A stretch of 17,083 nt of DNA, taken from the NCBI GenBank assembly GCA_001799195.1, contig MGSU01000050.1, forward strand, positions 1 to 17,083, written 5' to 3'. A program made the position numbers and the translations under genes. This DNA comes from Deltaproteobacteria bacterium RIFOXYA12_FULL_61_11. Its GTDB lineage: Bacteria; Bdellovibrionota_F; JAHFAK01; YA12-FULL-61-11. Shown in pieces: positions 6,680 through 15,425 of this stretch. Below the pieces are notes generated by a model. That model did no database searches, had not been told where the DNA came from, and worked only from the letters and a program-made list of their open reading frames with translations. The first letter of the stretch is position 1; each line of letters opens with the position of its first letter.

Positions 6680-7823
6680 AGTCAAAAACCGTGATGCTGT
6701 CGGATAGGAAATTGGTCACATACCCTCGGCCGCTCGGCTCGTGGAATACCAGGTTCATCGGTCCGTTGCCGGTATCGAGCTCCTTCACCACGCTGCGGGT
6801 CACGAGGTCGAGGACCGTCATCATCGAACTCTCGTAGTCGAGTACGTACAGAGATCGACCGTTCGGGGCCAACGCCAGGGTCGAGGGTTCGGTCCCCGGG
6901 ATCGGGATCTCGTCGATGATCATGGAGGTCAGGGGCTCGTGCGCGACCTGGTTGTCCTCAAGCATGGATAAGTCGAGTACCAACACTCTGTTCTGACTGA
7001 GACTGGACACGTAGGCCAGGGATCGGGCCTCGTCCACCGCGATCCCGCGGACTCCGGCCGTGCTGCCGCCGAGGTTTCGTTCCAGGTACACATAGCCCTC
7101 GACCTGAGGTCTGGCCAAGTCGACCACGAAGACGATGTTCGCGTTGGTGGATCCGGCCAGGGCGAAGCGTCCGTCGGGCGTGATCGCCACGGTACACAGC
7201 CCGATCCCGCGGGAGAACCGGAAGGTAGCACCCTCGGTCGAGTCCAGGGCCAACTCGACCACCCGGGGGGGGGCTCCCTCGAACGTCACGACCGAGAGAA
7301 CCCCGGTGAGGGTGTTGGTGGCCGCGAGGGTGGTCTTCCCTTCATCGGAGCGGTGCAAGGCGAAGGCCCCGGGGTTGCTGTCGAGGAAGATGCGTTGGTC
7401 GAAGGTCATCGTGATGGCTCGCGCACCGGTCCGGTGGAGCCGGTAGAGGTCCAGGCTGTGATCGTCCTTCTGCGTCAGGTACAGGACCTCGCCCTCGAGG
7501 CGAAGGTCCATGCCGAGGTTGGCGATGGTGTGGACCTCGCCGAGCACCAGTTCGCCCGCGGTCCCGGCCTCGAGTTCGAGGATCGAGATCGAACCGCTGG
7601 TCTGGGAGAGGTCGAAGTTGGAATTGACCACCAGGGCGAGTGGGGGTTGCCCTGCCTGGTTGAGGATGCTCAGGCCGACCGGGCTGTTGAGGCTGCCGTC
7701 GACCTCGCGCACGTCGAAGACCTGGGACGAACAGGAGGTCAGGGTGACGAGCAGGAGACCCAAGACCCGCCCTGTCAACGACCTCCCGGTCTTTCCCCTG
7801 TCACCGTTTGCTACCGAATGCAC
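6636..7823 (-). CDS. Seven-bladed YVTN-type beta-propeller lipoprotein
   Basis: 395-residue lipoprotein with signal peptide ending in LTSC (C31). Seven strand repeats are visible: LALVVNSNFDLSQTSGSISIL, VLYLTQKDDHSLDLYRL, TTLAATNTLTGVLSVVTF, FALAGSTNANIVFVVDL, LAYVSSLSQNRVLVLDL, SLYVLDYESSMMTVLDL and GYVTNFLSDSITVFDY. The VTPDGR/LAPNGR-type turns between blades (AITPDGRFA, LAPNGRSL) are typical of the family. The GTG at 7823 has AGGGGGT a few bases upstream and gives a normal-length signal. An ATG at 7853 is possible, but its AGGAGG abuts it with no spacing; a TATACT box (7865-7860) sits just before it without a good -35. The gene follows the IDH gene by 91 bases and overlaps the next lipoprotein gene. 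A run of nine C on the coding strand lies at 7273-7265. Confidence 0.85.
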   Translation of the reverse strand: MHSVANGDRGKTGRSLTGRVLGLLLVTLTSCSSQVFDVREVDGSLNSPVGLSILNQAGQPPLALVVNSNFDLSQTSGSISILELEAGTAGELVLGEVHTIANLGMDLRLEGEVLYLTQKDDHSLDLYRLHRTGARAITMTFDQRIFLDSNPGAFALHRSDEGKTTLAATNTLTGVLSVVTFEGAPPRVVELALDSTEGATFRFSRGIGLCTVAITPDGRFALAGSTNANIVFVVDLARPQVEGYVYLERNLGGSTAGVRGIAVDEARSLAYVSSLSQNRVLVLDLSMLEDNQVAHEPLTSMIIDEIPIPGTEPSTLALAPNGRSLYVLDYESSMMTVLDLVTRSVVKELDTGNGPMNLVFHEPSGRGYVTNFLSDSITVFDYEHNLPVGTIRNPH

Positions 7824-7914
7824 TGCACCCCCTGGCCGTGTACCCCGACGCATCCTCCTAGTATAGGCAGTGCGGCCTGGCAAGGAAGTTCTGCGAGATG
7901 GTGGAGGTGACGGG

Positions 7915-10158
<2,244 letters not shown>

Positions 10159-10189
10159 TCAATGAAGACATGGTTCAGCACACCCCCGC

Positions 10190-10198
10190 TGTATAGCA
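10190..10198 (-). promoter_or_regulatory. Possible extended -10 promoter of the IDH gene
   Basis: On the minus strand TGC-TATACA (10198-10190) fits an extended -10 element, 47 bases before the IDH ATG. No convincing -35 hexamer lies 16-18 bases upstream, although extended -10 promoters can do without one. Weak consensus evidence only. Confidence 0.25.
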
Positions 10199-10237
10199 CA
10201 GTTGCGACCCCTTGCATCCAAATAATTATCACTTTGT

Positions 10238-10251
10238 TTCAACTTGTTAAA
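10238..10251. promoter_or_regulatory. Imperfect A/T-rich palindrome upstream of IDH
   Basis: TTCAAC-TT-GTTAAA reads as an inverted repeat with five of six matching pairs. It stands in an A/T-rich island (about 10217-10252), unusual against the GC-rich surroundings, and lies about 40 bases upstream of the possible -10 box. It could be an operator or simply composition. Confidence 0.2.
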
Positions 10252-10273
10252 CACGCAAGGCCCTTGGTGCACC

Positions 10274-10289
10274 GGTCTGGCGCCAGTCC
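10274..10289. repeat. GC-rich palindrome after the glycosyltransferase gene
   Basis: GGTCTGGCGCCAGTCC is a 16-base palindrome with one mismatched pair around a perfect CTGGCGCCAG core. It lies 48 bases past the glycosyltransferase stop codon. There is no T tract and no loop, so it is not a standard terminator. Function unknown. Confidence 0.3.
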
Positions 10290-10336
10290 ATCCCCTCCGC
10301 TCCCAGGTCTTTGCTGAGCGGATGGCTTTCCAGAAC

Positions 10337-11503
10337 TCAGATCGGCCGGTCGATCCTCAACTCCCGGCCGCCGAAGAGGACCTTGCCCCGCCCGAAACGA
10401 AGGACGAAAGCCCATAGATAGACGACCAGGGCCAAGCCTAGGCCCAAGGGGGCCAGCGCTGCCGGGGCAACTCTCTTGCCCATGCCTCTGCGCTGCAGCG
10501 CCAGCAAACCTACCGTGCTGACCAGCACGGCGAGGTGGGGAAAGGTTGCCGCAGGTGTGCCGAGAGCGAGTGCGTACAGCGCGCAACCCATGCTACAGCC
10601 CAAGGCTCCCAAGCTTCCGAGGAGGAGCAGGAAGGTGCCGGGACCGAAGCCGAGCCAGGGTGCGCCGGCCGCGGTCATCCGAGCCCACCCGCGCAGGGCC
10701 TGGCTCAAAGTCGCATAATTGCGGCACTCGAAGAGCTGGGCCTGCGGGACATAGTGATAGGGCAAGGCCTCGCGCTTGCAGAGCCGGCCCAGGGCGAGAT
10801 CATCTTGGGTGAAGGTAGCGATGCGGCGATGTCCGCCCAGGTCGAGGTAGGTCCGGCGATCGAACAGCACAAACTGCCCGGTGACCCAGGTGATCGGATC
10901 GGCGGGATCGTCGATGGCTCGGAGCGGCATGAACAGGAAGGTGCAGAGATAGGTCACGTCCTCGAGCACGTCGACCAGAAGACTGTGGTTGGGATAGATC
11001 CCGCCACACGAAAAGACCTTGGCACCGTGAACTCGGCAGTGCGTCAAGGCTAGGCCGAGACTCGAGGGGCGCACGGCCACATCCGCGTCGAGGAAGAGCA
11101 GCCATTCGCCCGTCGCTACGCTCGCTCCCCGCCACAAGGCCAAGGATTTGCGGTTGAGGCCGGGTTCGCCTACGTCCGGCGCGGCCATGATCTTCAGGGG
11201 CAACCGGTCTTTCCAGCGTTTGGCCCGCTCGACCGTGGCGTCGTTCGAGGCATCGTCGACGACCACGACTTGGGCAAGCGGAACGTCGCTCCGGCCGAGC
11301 GAGGCAAGGCACGCGTCGATGTTCTCCTCTTCGTTCCGGGCCGGGATGATGATCGAGACCGTGGGCCAGGGTTTCCCCTCATGCTCATCGGTCTCGACCA
11401 TAACAGGGCGCCTCGCCAGACGCCGCGCTTGGAATAGGGCCCGGACGAAGGCCGCGAGCAGGACCACGAACGCGGCTAGGGCACAGGGAAGGGAAAAACT
11501 CAT
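10337..11503 (-). CDS. Membrane-bound GT2-family glycosyltransferase (HpnB/CrtQ-like)
   Basis: 388-residue inverting glycosyltransferase of family GT2. An N-terminal membrane segment (about 4-24) precedes the catalytic domain. That domain has SIIIPARNEEENIDACL (50-66), VVVVDDASNDAT (79-90), the metal-binding DAD (139-141) in LLFLDADV, WVTGQFVLF (206-214), catalytic-base-type TQDD (232-235) and QALRGW (268-273), a variant of the QxxRW product-binding motif. Three or so hydrophobic segments close the protein (about 290-312, 322-337, 347-369). This plan matches HpnB-like and carotenoid-glycosyltransferase-like enzymes that act on lipids at the inner membrane; the actual acceptor cannot be read from sequence. 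The ATG at 11503 has AGAGGG five bases upstream, better than a GTG at 11524. It diverges from the sulfotransferase gene. Confidence 0.88.
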   Translation of the reverse strand: MSFSLPCALAAFVVLLAAFVRALFQARRLARRPVMVETDEHEGKPWPTVSIIIPARNEEENIDACLASLGRSDVPLAQVVVVDDASNDATVERAKRWKDRLPLKIMAAPDVGEPGLNRKSLALWRGASVATGEWLLFLDADVAVRPSSLGLALTHCRVHGAKVFSCGGIYPNHSLLVDVLEDVTYLCTFLFMPLRAIDDPADPITWVTGQFVLFDRRTYLDLGGHRRIATFTQDDLALGRLCKREALPYHYVPQAQLFECRNYATLSQALRGWARMTAAGAPWLGFGPGTFLLLLGSLGALGCSMGCALYALALGTPAATFPHLAVLVSTVGLLALQRRGMGKRVAPAALAPLGLGLALVVYLWAFVLRFGRGKVLFGGRELRIDRPI

Positions 11504-11551
11504 GGAAGCCCTCTGGAAGAGCACCTCCGGCTCATCCTAGTCGGGTCATGA

Positions 11552-11583
11552 AAAATAGCAACCGTATTGAATTTCTTTGACAA
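11552..11583 (-). promoter_or_regulatory. Weak candidate promoter of the glycosyltransferase gene
   Basis: The minus strand carries TTGTCA (11583-11578) and an extended -10 TGC-TATTTT (11560-11552) with a long 20-base spacer. The region is A/T-rich compared with both neighbours. The -35 lies in a TTTGACAAA palindrome that also reads TTGACA on the plus strand, but no plus -10 follows it at the right distance. Confidence 0.25.
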
Positions 11584-11647
11584 ACACCTTGCGCCCTCAT
11601 CCCCGTCATGGTACATCGACCTTGATCCTTTCGCACCAAGGCCCGTC

Positions 11648-12496
11648 ATGGTCCCCCCCCTCCCCGATACCGAGAGAGACGCCGATCCCTCCTTGGTGTT
11701 CATTATCGGGTTGCACCGCTCGGGAACGACCTTCCTCTACCAGACCATGGCCGACGGCCTACCCGTCGCTGCGGTACGGCTCGTCCATGTGCTCTGCTGG
11801 CGCGAACTGAGCGCCCCCGAGGGCCCTTCGACCCTCGAGACCTTGCGTGCCGCCCTGAACGAGACCTTCCGCGCGAGAGGCATCAGCGACCGCAAGATCG
11901 ACCGGATCCACGTCAGCGCCAATACCGTCGAAGAATACGGCTGGATTCTACGCTATGCCGGTGGTTCCATGTCCCTCCGCGAAGCCACCCTGCCGGTCTT
12001 TCGCGAACTGTGTTCCCTCGTTCCCAGGACAGGAGAACCCGAAGGTCCTCTCGTACTCAAGAATCCCTGGGACACCGGCCGCGTCGCGTGGTTGGTCACA
12101 ACCTTCCCCTCCGCCCGTTTCGTCTTCCTCTCGCGCGATCCCGAGGCCATCCTCCGCAGCCAGGTCAACGCGGCCGTCTCCTATGCCACCGAACCCCATC
12201 CCTTTCTCGGCTTGTTGCTCGCACCCATCCCGAGGGGGTGGCTCTACCTCGCGGTGCATCGCTGGGGACGCCTCCTGCTTGGGACCGTGCTCTTCCGCGC
12301 CGCGGTGAGAGTCCTCCTGCGAGCGAGCATCCGGCGGGAGCTGAAGAAGTTTAGCGCCGCCCTCTCCGCGGTCCCGGCAAGCCGCCGCTTCGAGTTGGCC
12401 TACGAAGACCTCTGCACAGACCCCCCCGGGTGGCTGCAGCGCCTTCGCGAGTTCCTGGGCACAGTCCCGGGAGATTCTCCCGGCCGGAAGAGCTGA
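11648..12496 (+). CDS. Sulfotransferase family protein (PAPS-dependent)
   Basis: 282-residue protein with the two nucleotide-binding signatures of PAPS sulfotransferases. The 5'-phosphosulphate loop is GLHRSGTTFLY (21-31), close to the N-terminus as is usual. The 3'-phosphate segment is RFVFLSRDPEAILRSQ (157-172), containing the conserved Arg and Ser. VEEYGWILR, LVLKNPWDTGR and a late LAYEDLC segment also fit prokaryotic sulfotransferases. The frame is open back to a TTG at 11567. That first stretch has poorer codon bias and no ribosome site, so the ATG at 11648 is chosen, with the TTG form (309 residues) possible. Eight C bases follow the start codon. It would sulphate a hydroxyl or amino group on an unknown acceptor; divergence from a lipid-type glycosyltransferase gene makes a glycolipid one guess. 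Confidence 0.82.
   Translation: MVPPLPDTERDADPSLVFIIGLHRSGTTFLYQTMADGLPVAAVRLVHVLCWRELSAPEGPSTLETLRAALNETFRARGISDRKIDRIHVSANTVEEYGWILRYAGGSMSLREATLPVFRELCSLVPRTGEPEGPLVLKNPWDTGRVAWLVTTFPSARFVFLSRDPEAILRSQVNAAVSYATEPHPFLGLLLAPIPRGWLYLAVHRWGRLLLGTVLFRAAVRVLLRASIRRELKKFSAALSAVPASRRFELAYEDLCTDPPGWLQRLREFLGTVPGDSPGRKS
12467..12483 (+). other. Strong short hairpin at the end of the sulfotransferase gene
   Basis: CCGGGAG-ATT-CTCCCGG forms a perfect seven-pair stem with a three-base loop, overlapping the last codons of the sulfotransferase. No T tract follows, so it is not a standard terminator. It might help separate the converging sulfotransferase and radical SAM transcripts, whose stop codons are 63 bases apart. 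Confidence 0.35.
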
Positions 12497-12559
12497 ACCG
12501 GTAGCAAGGGTTTCCTCCCGGAGCCGCCGTGCGCCTCCCTCGCCCGGGTTTCAGGATAG

Positions 12560-13846
12560 TCAGGCCTTCGGTGAGGCGGTCAGGTTGACCCCGAAGTTCT
12601 TGAGCTCCTCGAGGCGGCAACTCCAGTAGAGCTTGCCCCGGTAGAGGGTCATGTTCGGGCAGCCGTCGCACATGTTCAGGGCCCCGTCCTGTTGGAAGTC
12701 TATGGGTTGCTGGACGAGGAACCACTGCAGGTAGATCGGTTCGAGCAGGAGACGCGGCCGACGCACGACCTTCCCCAAAAAACGCCACGCCGCGGACCTG
12801 ACTCCCCGGTCGAAGGGGAAGAACAAGAACAGCACGAGGAACCCCATGGTGAAGGTACGCCGCGGACTCAGGGCCAGCCATTTCCCGGTGAAGAAATGGG
12901 CGACGTACTGGGCGAGCTCGTAAAAACGCGGCCCGACATACCCCAGGGTTTCGCCGGCCCAGAGGAACCGGGTGGCCAGGAGCCACTTGAGCGCTTGCGG
13001 GGTATGGGTACCGCCAAGATACGCGGCGGGCTGGAAAACCGGGTCCGCTCGCCTGATGGTTTCGACCACGTCGGAAACGAGGAGCGGGGGATAGGTGGCC
13101 AGTTCCGGACTGGAGAAGTGGGGATCGAGTTTCACCTTGTTCCCGGCGGCGAAGAAGTCGAGGTGTTCACCCATGACCGGGTCGCGGAACAGGATGAAAT
13201 GCATGGAATTACACAGGTCGGGGTGTTCCCCTGCCCAGCGCACCAGTTCCGGCACTTCGGCCACGTTCTTGCCCGAGACCGTGATGTTCATGCCGCAGGT
13301 CACCCCACCGCAATCCCGAACCATACCCGCAAGGCGTTCGCGCAGCGGGAAGAACGTCGCCTCGTCCGCGCCTTCGGGGATCTCCTTGCGACGCTGGGTC
13401 GAATCGATGTGGAAGGTGAAGGAGGCTACCCCGGCCTCGCGAAGCGCGGCCAACAATTCCGGCGTGAGCGCCTGGCCATTGGTGTTGATCGAGGGTTTCC
13501 ATCCCATCTGCCGGCCGAGCCGAACAATCTCGACGAGCTCGGGGTGCAGGAGCGGCTCTCCGCCGGCAATGCTCAAACCATCGCTCTTCCTGATCCGCCG
13601 GAGTTCTTGCAGTTCGGTGCGAATTTCCTCCAGGGTCTTGTGCCCCTCTTTTCGACTATCCCGATAACACCCTTGGCAGGTGATGTTGCACTTGGTGGTC
13701 ACCTCGAGCCAGGACATGCCGTTGTCGGTCGTGGACCAGGGTAGCCGGAAGAGTTGCAAGGGGTCGAGCGTCTTGCCCGCTTCGCTCGTCTGGTGTTGCA
13801 CTCGTCCCTCCGCGTGAGTCGGCCGTTGAAGAGGCTCGACGGTCAT
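12560..13846 (-). CDS. Radical SAM enzyme with extra C-terminal cysteine motif
   Basis: 428-residue radical SAM protein. The cluster-binding CNITCQGC (C53, C57, C60) follows WLEVTTK; the SAM-binding GGEP is at 95-98, with HIDS (146-149) and NITVSG (187-192) later in the barrel. After the core comes a basic region with a hydrophobic stretch (about 331-346), then CDGCPNMT (C393, C396) and WSCRLEE (C410), which look like ligands for an auxiliary iron-sulphur cluster as in SPASM-type proteins. The reaction is not predictable; lipid or peptide tailoring are both possible, and the hydrophobic stretch hints at membrane association. Its ATG overlaps the stop of the upstream membrane-protein gene in an ATGA, so the two are translationally coupled. 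It converges with the sulfotransferase gene. Confidence 0.9.
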   Translation of the reverse strand: MTVEPLQRPTHAEGRVQHQTSEAGKTLDPLQLFRLPWSTTDNGMSWLEVTTKCNITCQGCYRDSRKEGHKTLEEIRTELQELRRIRKSDGLSIAGGEPLLHPELVEIVRLGRQMGWKPSINTNGQALTPELLAALREAGVASFTFHIDSTQRRKEIPEGADEATFFPLRERLAGMVRDCGGVTCGMNITVSGKNVAEVPELVRWAGEHPDLCNSMHFILFRDPVMGEHLDFFAAGNKVKLDPHFSSPELATYPPLLVSDVVETIRRADPVFQPAAYLGGTHTPQALKWLLATRFLWAGETLGYVGPRFYELAQYVAHFFTGKWLALSPRRTFTMGFLVLFLFFPFDRGVRSAAWRFLGKVVRRPRLLLEPIYLQWFLVQQPIDFQQDGALNMCDGCPNMTLYRGKLYWSCRLEELKNFGVNLTASPKA

Positions 13847-14400
13847 TCCTGACCGGCGAGAGCCCGGTCGAGCACCGCCTCCAAGGGCGCTTGATTGGCT
13901 TGCGGCCGGTTGCGCAAGGCCAGTTTTCCCGCGGAATCCACCCTTGCCAGGAAGATATTATCGGTGAGCAGGGATCTGCACCCGAACTCGCGACTCGAGG
14001 TGGGACAGAACAACGAGTACAACCCGTAATGGTTGCACAAGAACACGCGCAGGCGTCGCGGCTCGCTCCCGTTCGGGGTCGAACGGTGCGCTGCGGCACG
14101 TTGTAGCGTTGACACCAGGGCCATGGGAAGGGGTTCCGTGGAATGAAGGTCCAAGAATTCGTCCTGATGACGGTAAGAGAAGAAGGGTTGGGGATACATG
14201 ACGAACAGGGCCATCAGGCCGAGCAAGGCCAAGACGAGGCCGGCGAGGAACTTGAACAGGGCAGGGAGGAAGGCCCGCTCGCGATGCTCGCTCAACCGGA
14301 AGCTCTTCAGGCGGGTGATGGTTCGAAGGGCGACCGGTATCGGGGAAGGTGCGCGGTCATGGCGGGAGGGCGGGACACCCCCTGGTTTCCTCGGTCGCAT
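13843..14400 (-). CDS. One-pass membrane protein of unknown function, coupled to radical SAM gene
   Basis: 185-residue protein not assigned to a named family. A basic N-terminus (about 1-45) is followed by one transmembrane segment (about 48-69), then an outside domain of about 115 residues. That domain has motifs LDLHSTEPLP, RVFLCNHYGLYSLFCP and LLTDNIFLARVD, so the soluble part probably lies in the periplasm. It contains three cysteines (122, 132, 141). From memory, similar hypothetical proteins continue into an HExxH-type zinc motif, which is absent here; that comparison is uncertain. The ATG at 14400 is used (a TTG lies six bases upstream); the ribosome site is weak. The stop overlaps the radical SAM start by four bases. 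A good promoter candidate lies just upstream. Confidence 0.75.
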   Translation of the reverse strand: MRPRKPGGVPPSRHDRAPSPIPVALRTITRLKSFRLSEHRERAFLPALFKFLAGLVLALLGLMALFVMYPQPFFSYRHQDEFLDLHSTEPLPMALVSTLQRAAAHRSTPNGSEPRRLRVFLCNHYGLYSLFCPTSSREFGCRSLLTDNIFLARVDSAGKLALRNRPQANQAPLEAVLDRALAGQE

Positions 14401-14432
14401 CGTCAACTCGTGAGTACTGGCACGACCCGGCG

Positions 14433-14461
14433 ACGATAGCGTATTGGAGCCGGGGGGTCAA
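14433..14461 (-). promoter_or_regulatory. Candidate sigma70-type promoter for the membrane protein / radical SAM pair
   Basis: TTGACC (14461-14456) and TATCGT (14438-14433) on the minus strand are spaced by exactly 17 bases and match consensus at 5 and 4 of 6 positions. The transcript would start about 26 bases before the ATG at 14400. It lies in the 136-base gap between divergent genes; no comparable promoter is evident for the plus-strand gene. Confidence 0.45.
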
Positions 14462-14536
14462 AGAGGATCGATGGGCTCTTGACGCCGGCCCGGCAATGCT
14501 GCAGGACAAGAAGGTCGAAATGCGCGATGGGGGGGT

Positions 14537-15415
14537 ATGGCCTCGGACGCTTGGTTCGTCAGTCCCTGGACCGAGCTCGAACCGGCCCGCGGGCACCTCC
14601 TGCTTCCGGGTAGCGGGGAACGGGGCTCCCGGCCCCTGGAGGTGCGTTCGCATCATTTCCCCATCGGCCGGAGCGAGCTCCTGCTCGAGGAATACCGCAC
14701 GCGAGATGCCGGACTCTTCACACCCTGCCTGCTCGTCCTCCACGCCGACGAGGTCAACGCCAGGGCCGCGGCGCTCTTGACCATCGCGGCTTCGGGAGGT
14801 AGGGTCCTGGCGGTGCGCGGGGGTCGCCGCAACGTGTCTCTGCGTCGAGCAGACGGAACGTGGAGAGCCGATCCGAACCGGATCTTCACCCCTCGGGGCA
14901 GACACAGGACCCTGCAAGAGTTACGGCCCGAGGTCGTCATGCCTCCTCGGCGGCTCCTCGCCTCTTTGGCAGAACTCGCTCGGGCCATCGTTACCCTGGC
15001 AACCTTCGAGGCGCATGGGGTCCCCTGGTTGGTCGCGGTCCACACCAACACTCCTGCCGGCTCCTTCTCGATCGAGCGCTTCCTCGCCGCACCCGAAACC
15101 GAAAACGATCCCGGCATCCTCGCGGGTAGAGCCAATCCCGGGCTGCTCCCACGAAGCAGGGGCAAAGACCTGTGCTTGACCACCAGTGCCGAGCTCTTCC
15201 ACCGGCTCACCGGCCGTACCAACGTCGTGCTTCAACGCACCCCCCTGCCCCATGCCCTCGACGATGGTTCGCTTTCTGTGTGGGCAGGGCTCCATGGCCG
15301 CAACTACCTCAATGTTGAAACCGAGGCGCCCAAATACCGGCTCGATCGCGAGGCAGTGCTGCGTTCGAGAAAGCTGCTCGACGTGGCGCTGGGAGTAGTG
15401 CGGGAAGGTTTGTGA
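14537..15415 (+). CDS. Unrecognised protein with metallohydrolase-like motifs
   Basis: 292-residue protein with no signal peptide and no membrane segment. I do not recognise a named family. Distinct blocks look conserved: VLHADEVNARAAA (His69, Asp71, Glu72), GGRVLAVRGGRRNVSL, DPNRIFTPRG (112-121), VAVHTNTPAGSFSIERF (His169), LCLTTSAELFHRL, NVVLQ, DDGSLSVW (242-249) and YLNVETE (257-263). Paired His/Glu blocks and a later His are what zinc peptidases or amidases of the M14/amidase type show, so a peptide or amide hydrolase is a reasonable guess, not a finding. The ATG at 14537 follows a run of seven G. It is divergent from the membrane-protein/radical SAM pair and ends 10 bases from the stop of the converging methionine gamma-lyase gene. 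Confidence 0.75.
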   Translation: MASDAWFVSPWTELEPARGHLLLPGSGERGSRPLEVRSHHFPIGRSELLLEEYRTRDAGLFTPCLLVLHADEVNARAAALLTIAASGGRVLAVRGGRRNVSLRRADGTWRADPNRIFTPRGRHRTLQELRPEVVMPPRRLLASLAELARAIVTLATFEAHGVPWLVAVHTNTPAGSFSIERFLAAPETENDPGILAGRANPGLLPRSRGKDLCLTTSAELFHRLTGRTNVVLQRTPLPHALDDGSLSVWAGLHGRNYLNVETEAPKYRLDREAVLRSRKLLDVALGVVREGL

Positions 15416-15425
15416 GGATGAGAGG

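Noticed and set aside
7265-7273. Nine-base G/C homopolymer in a propeller gene, and an eight-C run after the sulfotransferase start, as phase-variation tracts
   Set aside because: Runs of this length are expected about once by chance in a window of this size and GC content, and nothing else suggests switching.
11577-11582. Perfect TTGACA as a promoter for the sulfotransferase
   Set aside because: No acceptable -10 hexamer lies 15-19 bases downstream; the sequence there is CCCC-rich.
12692-13744. Plus-strand open frame of 350 codons
   Set aside because: Antisense to the radical SAM gene, with Gly/Glu/Arg-rich composition and no motif.
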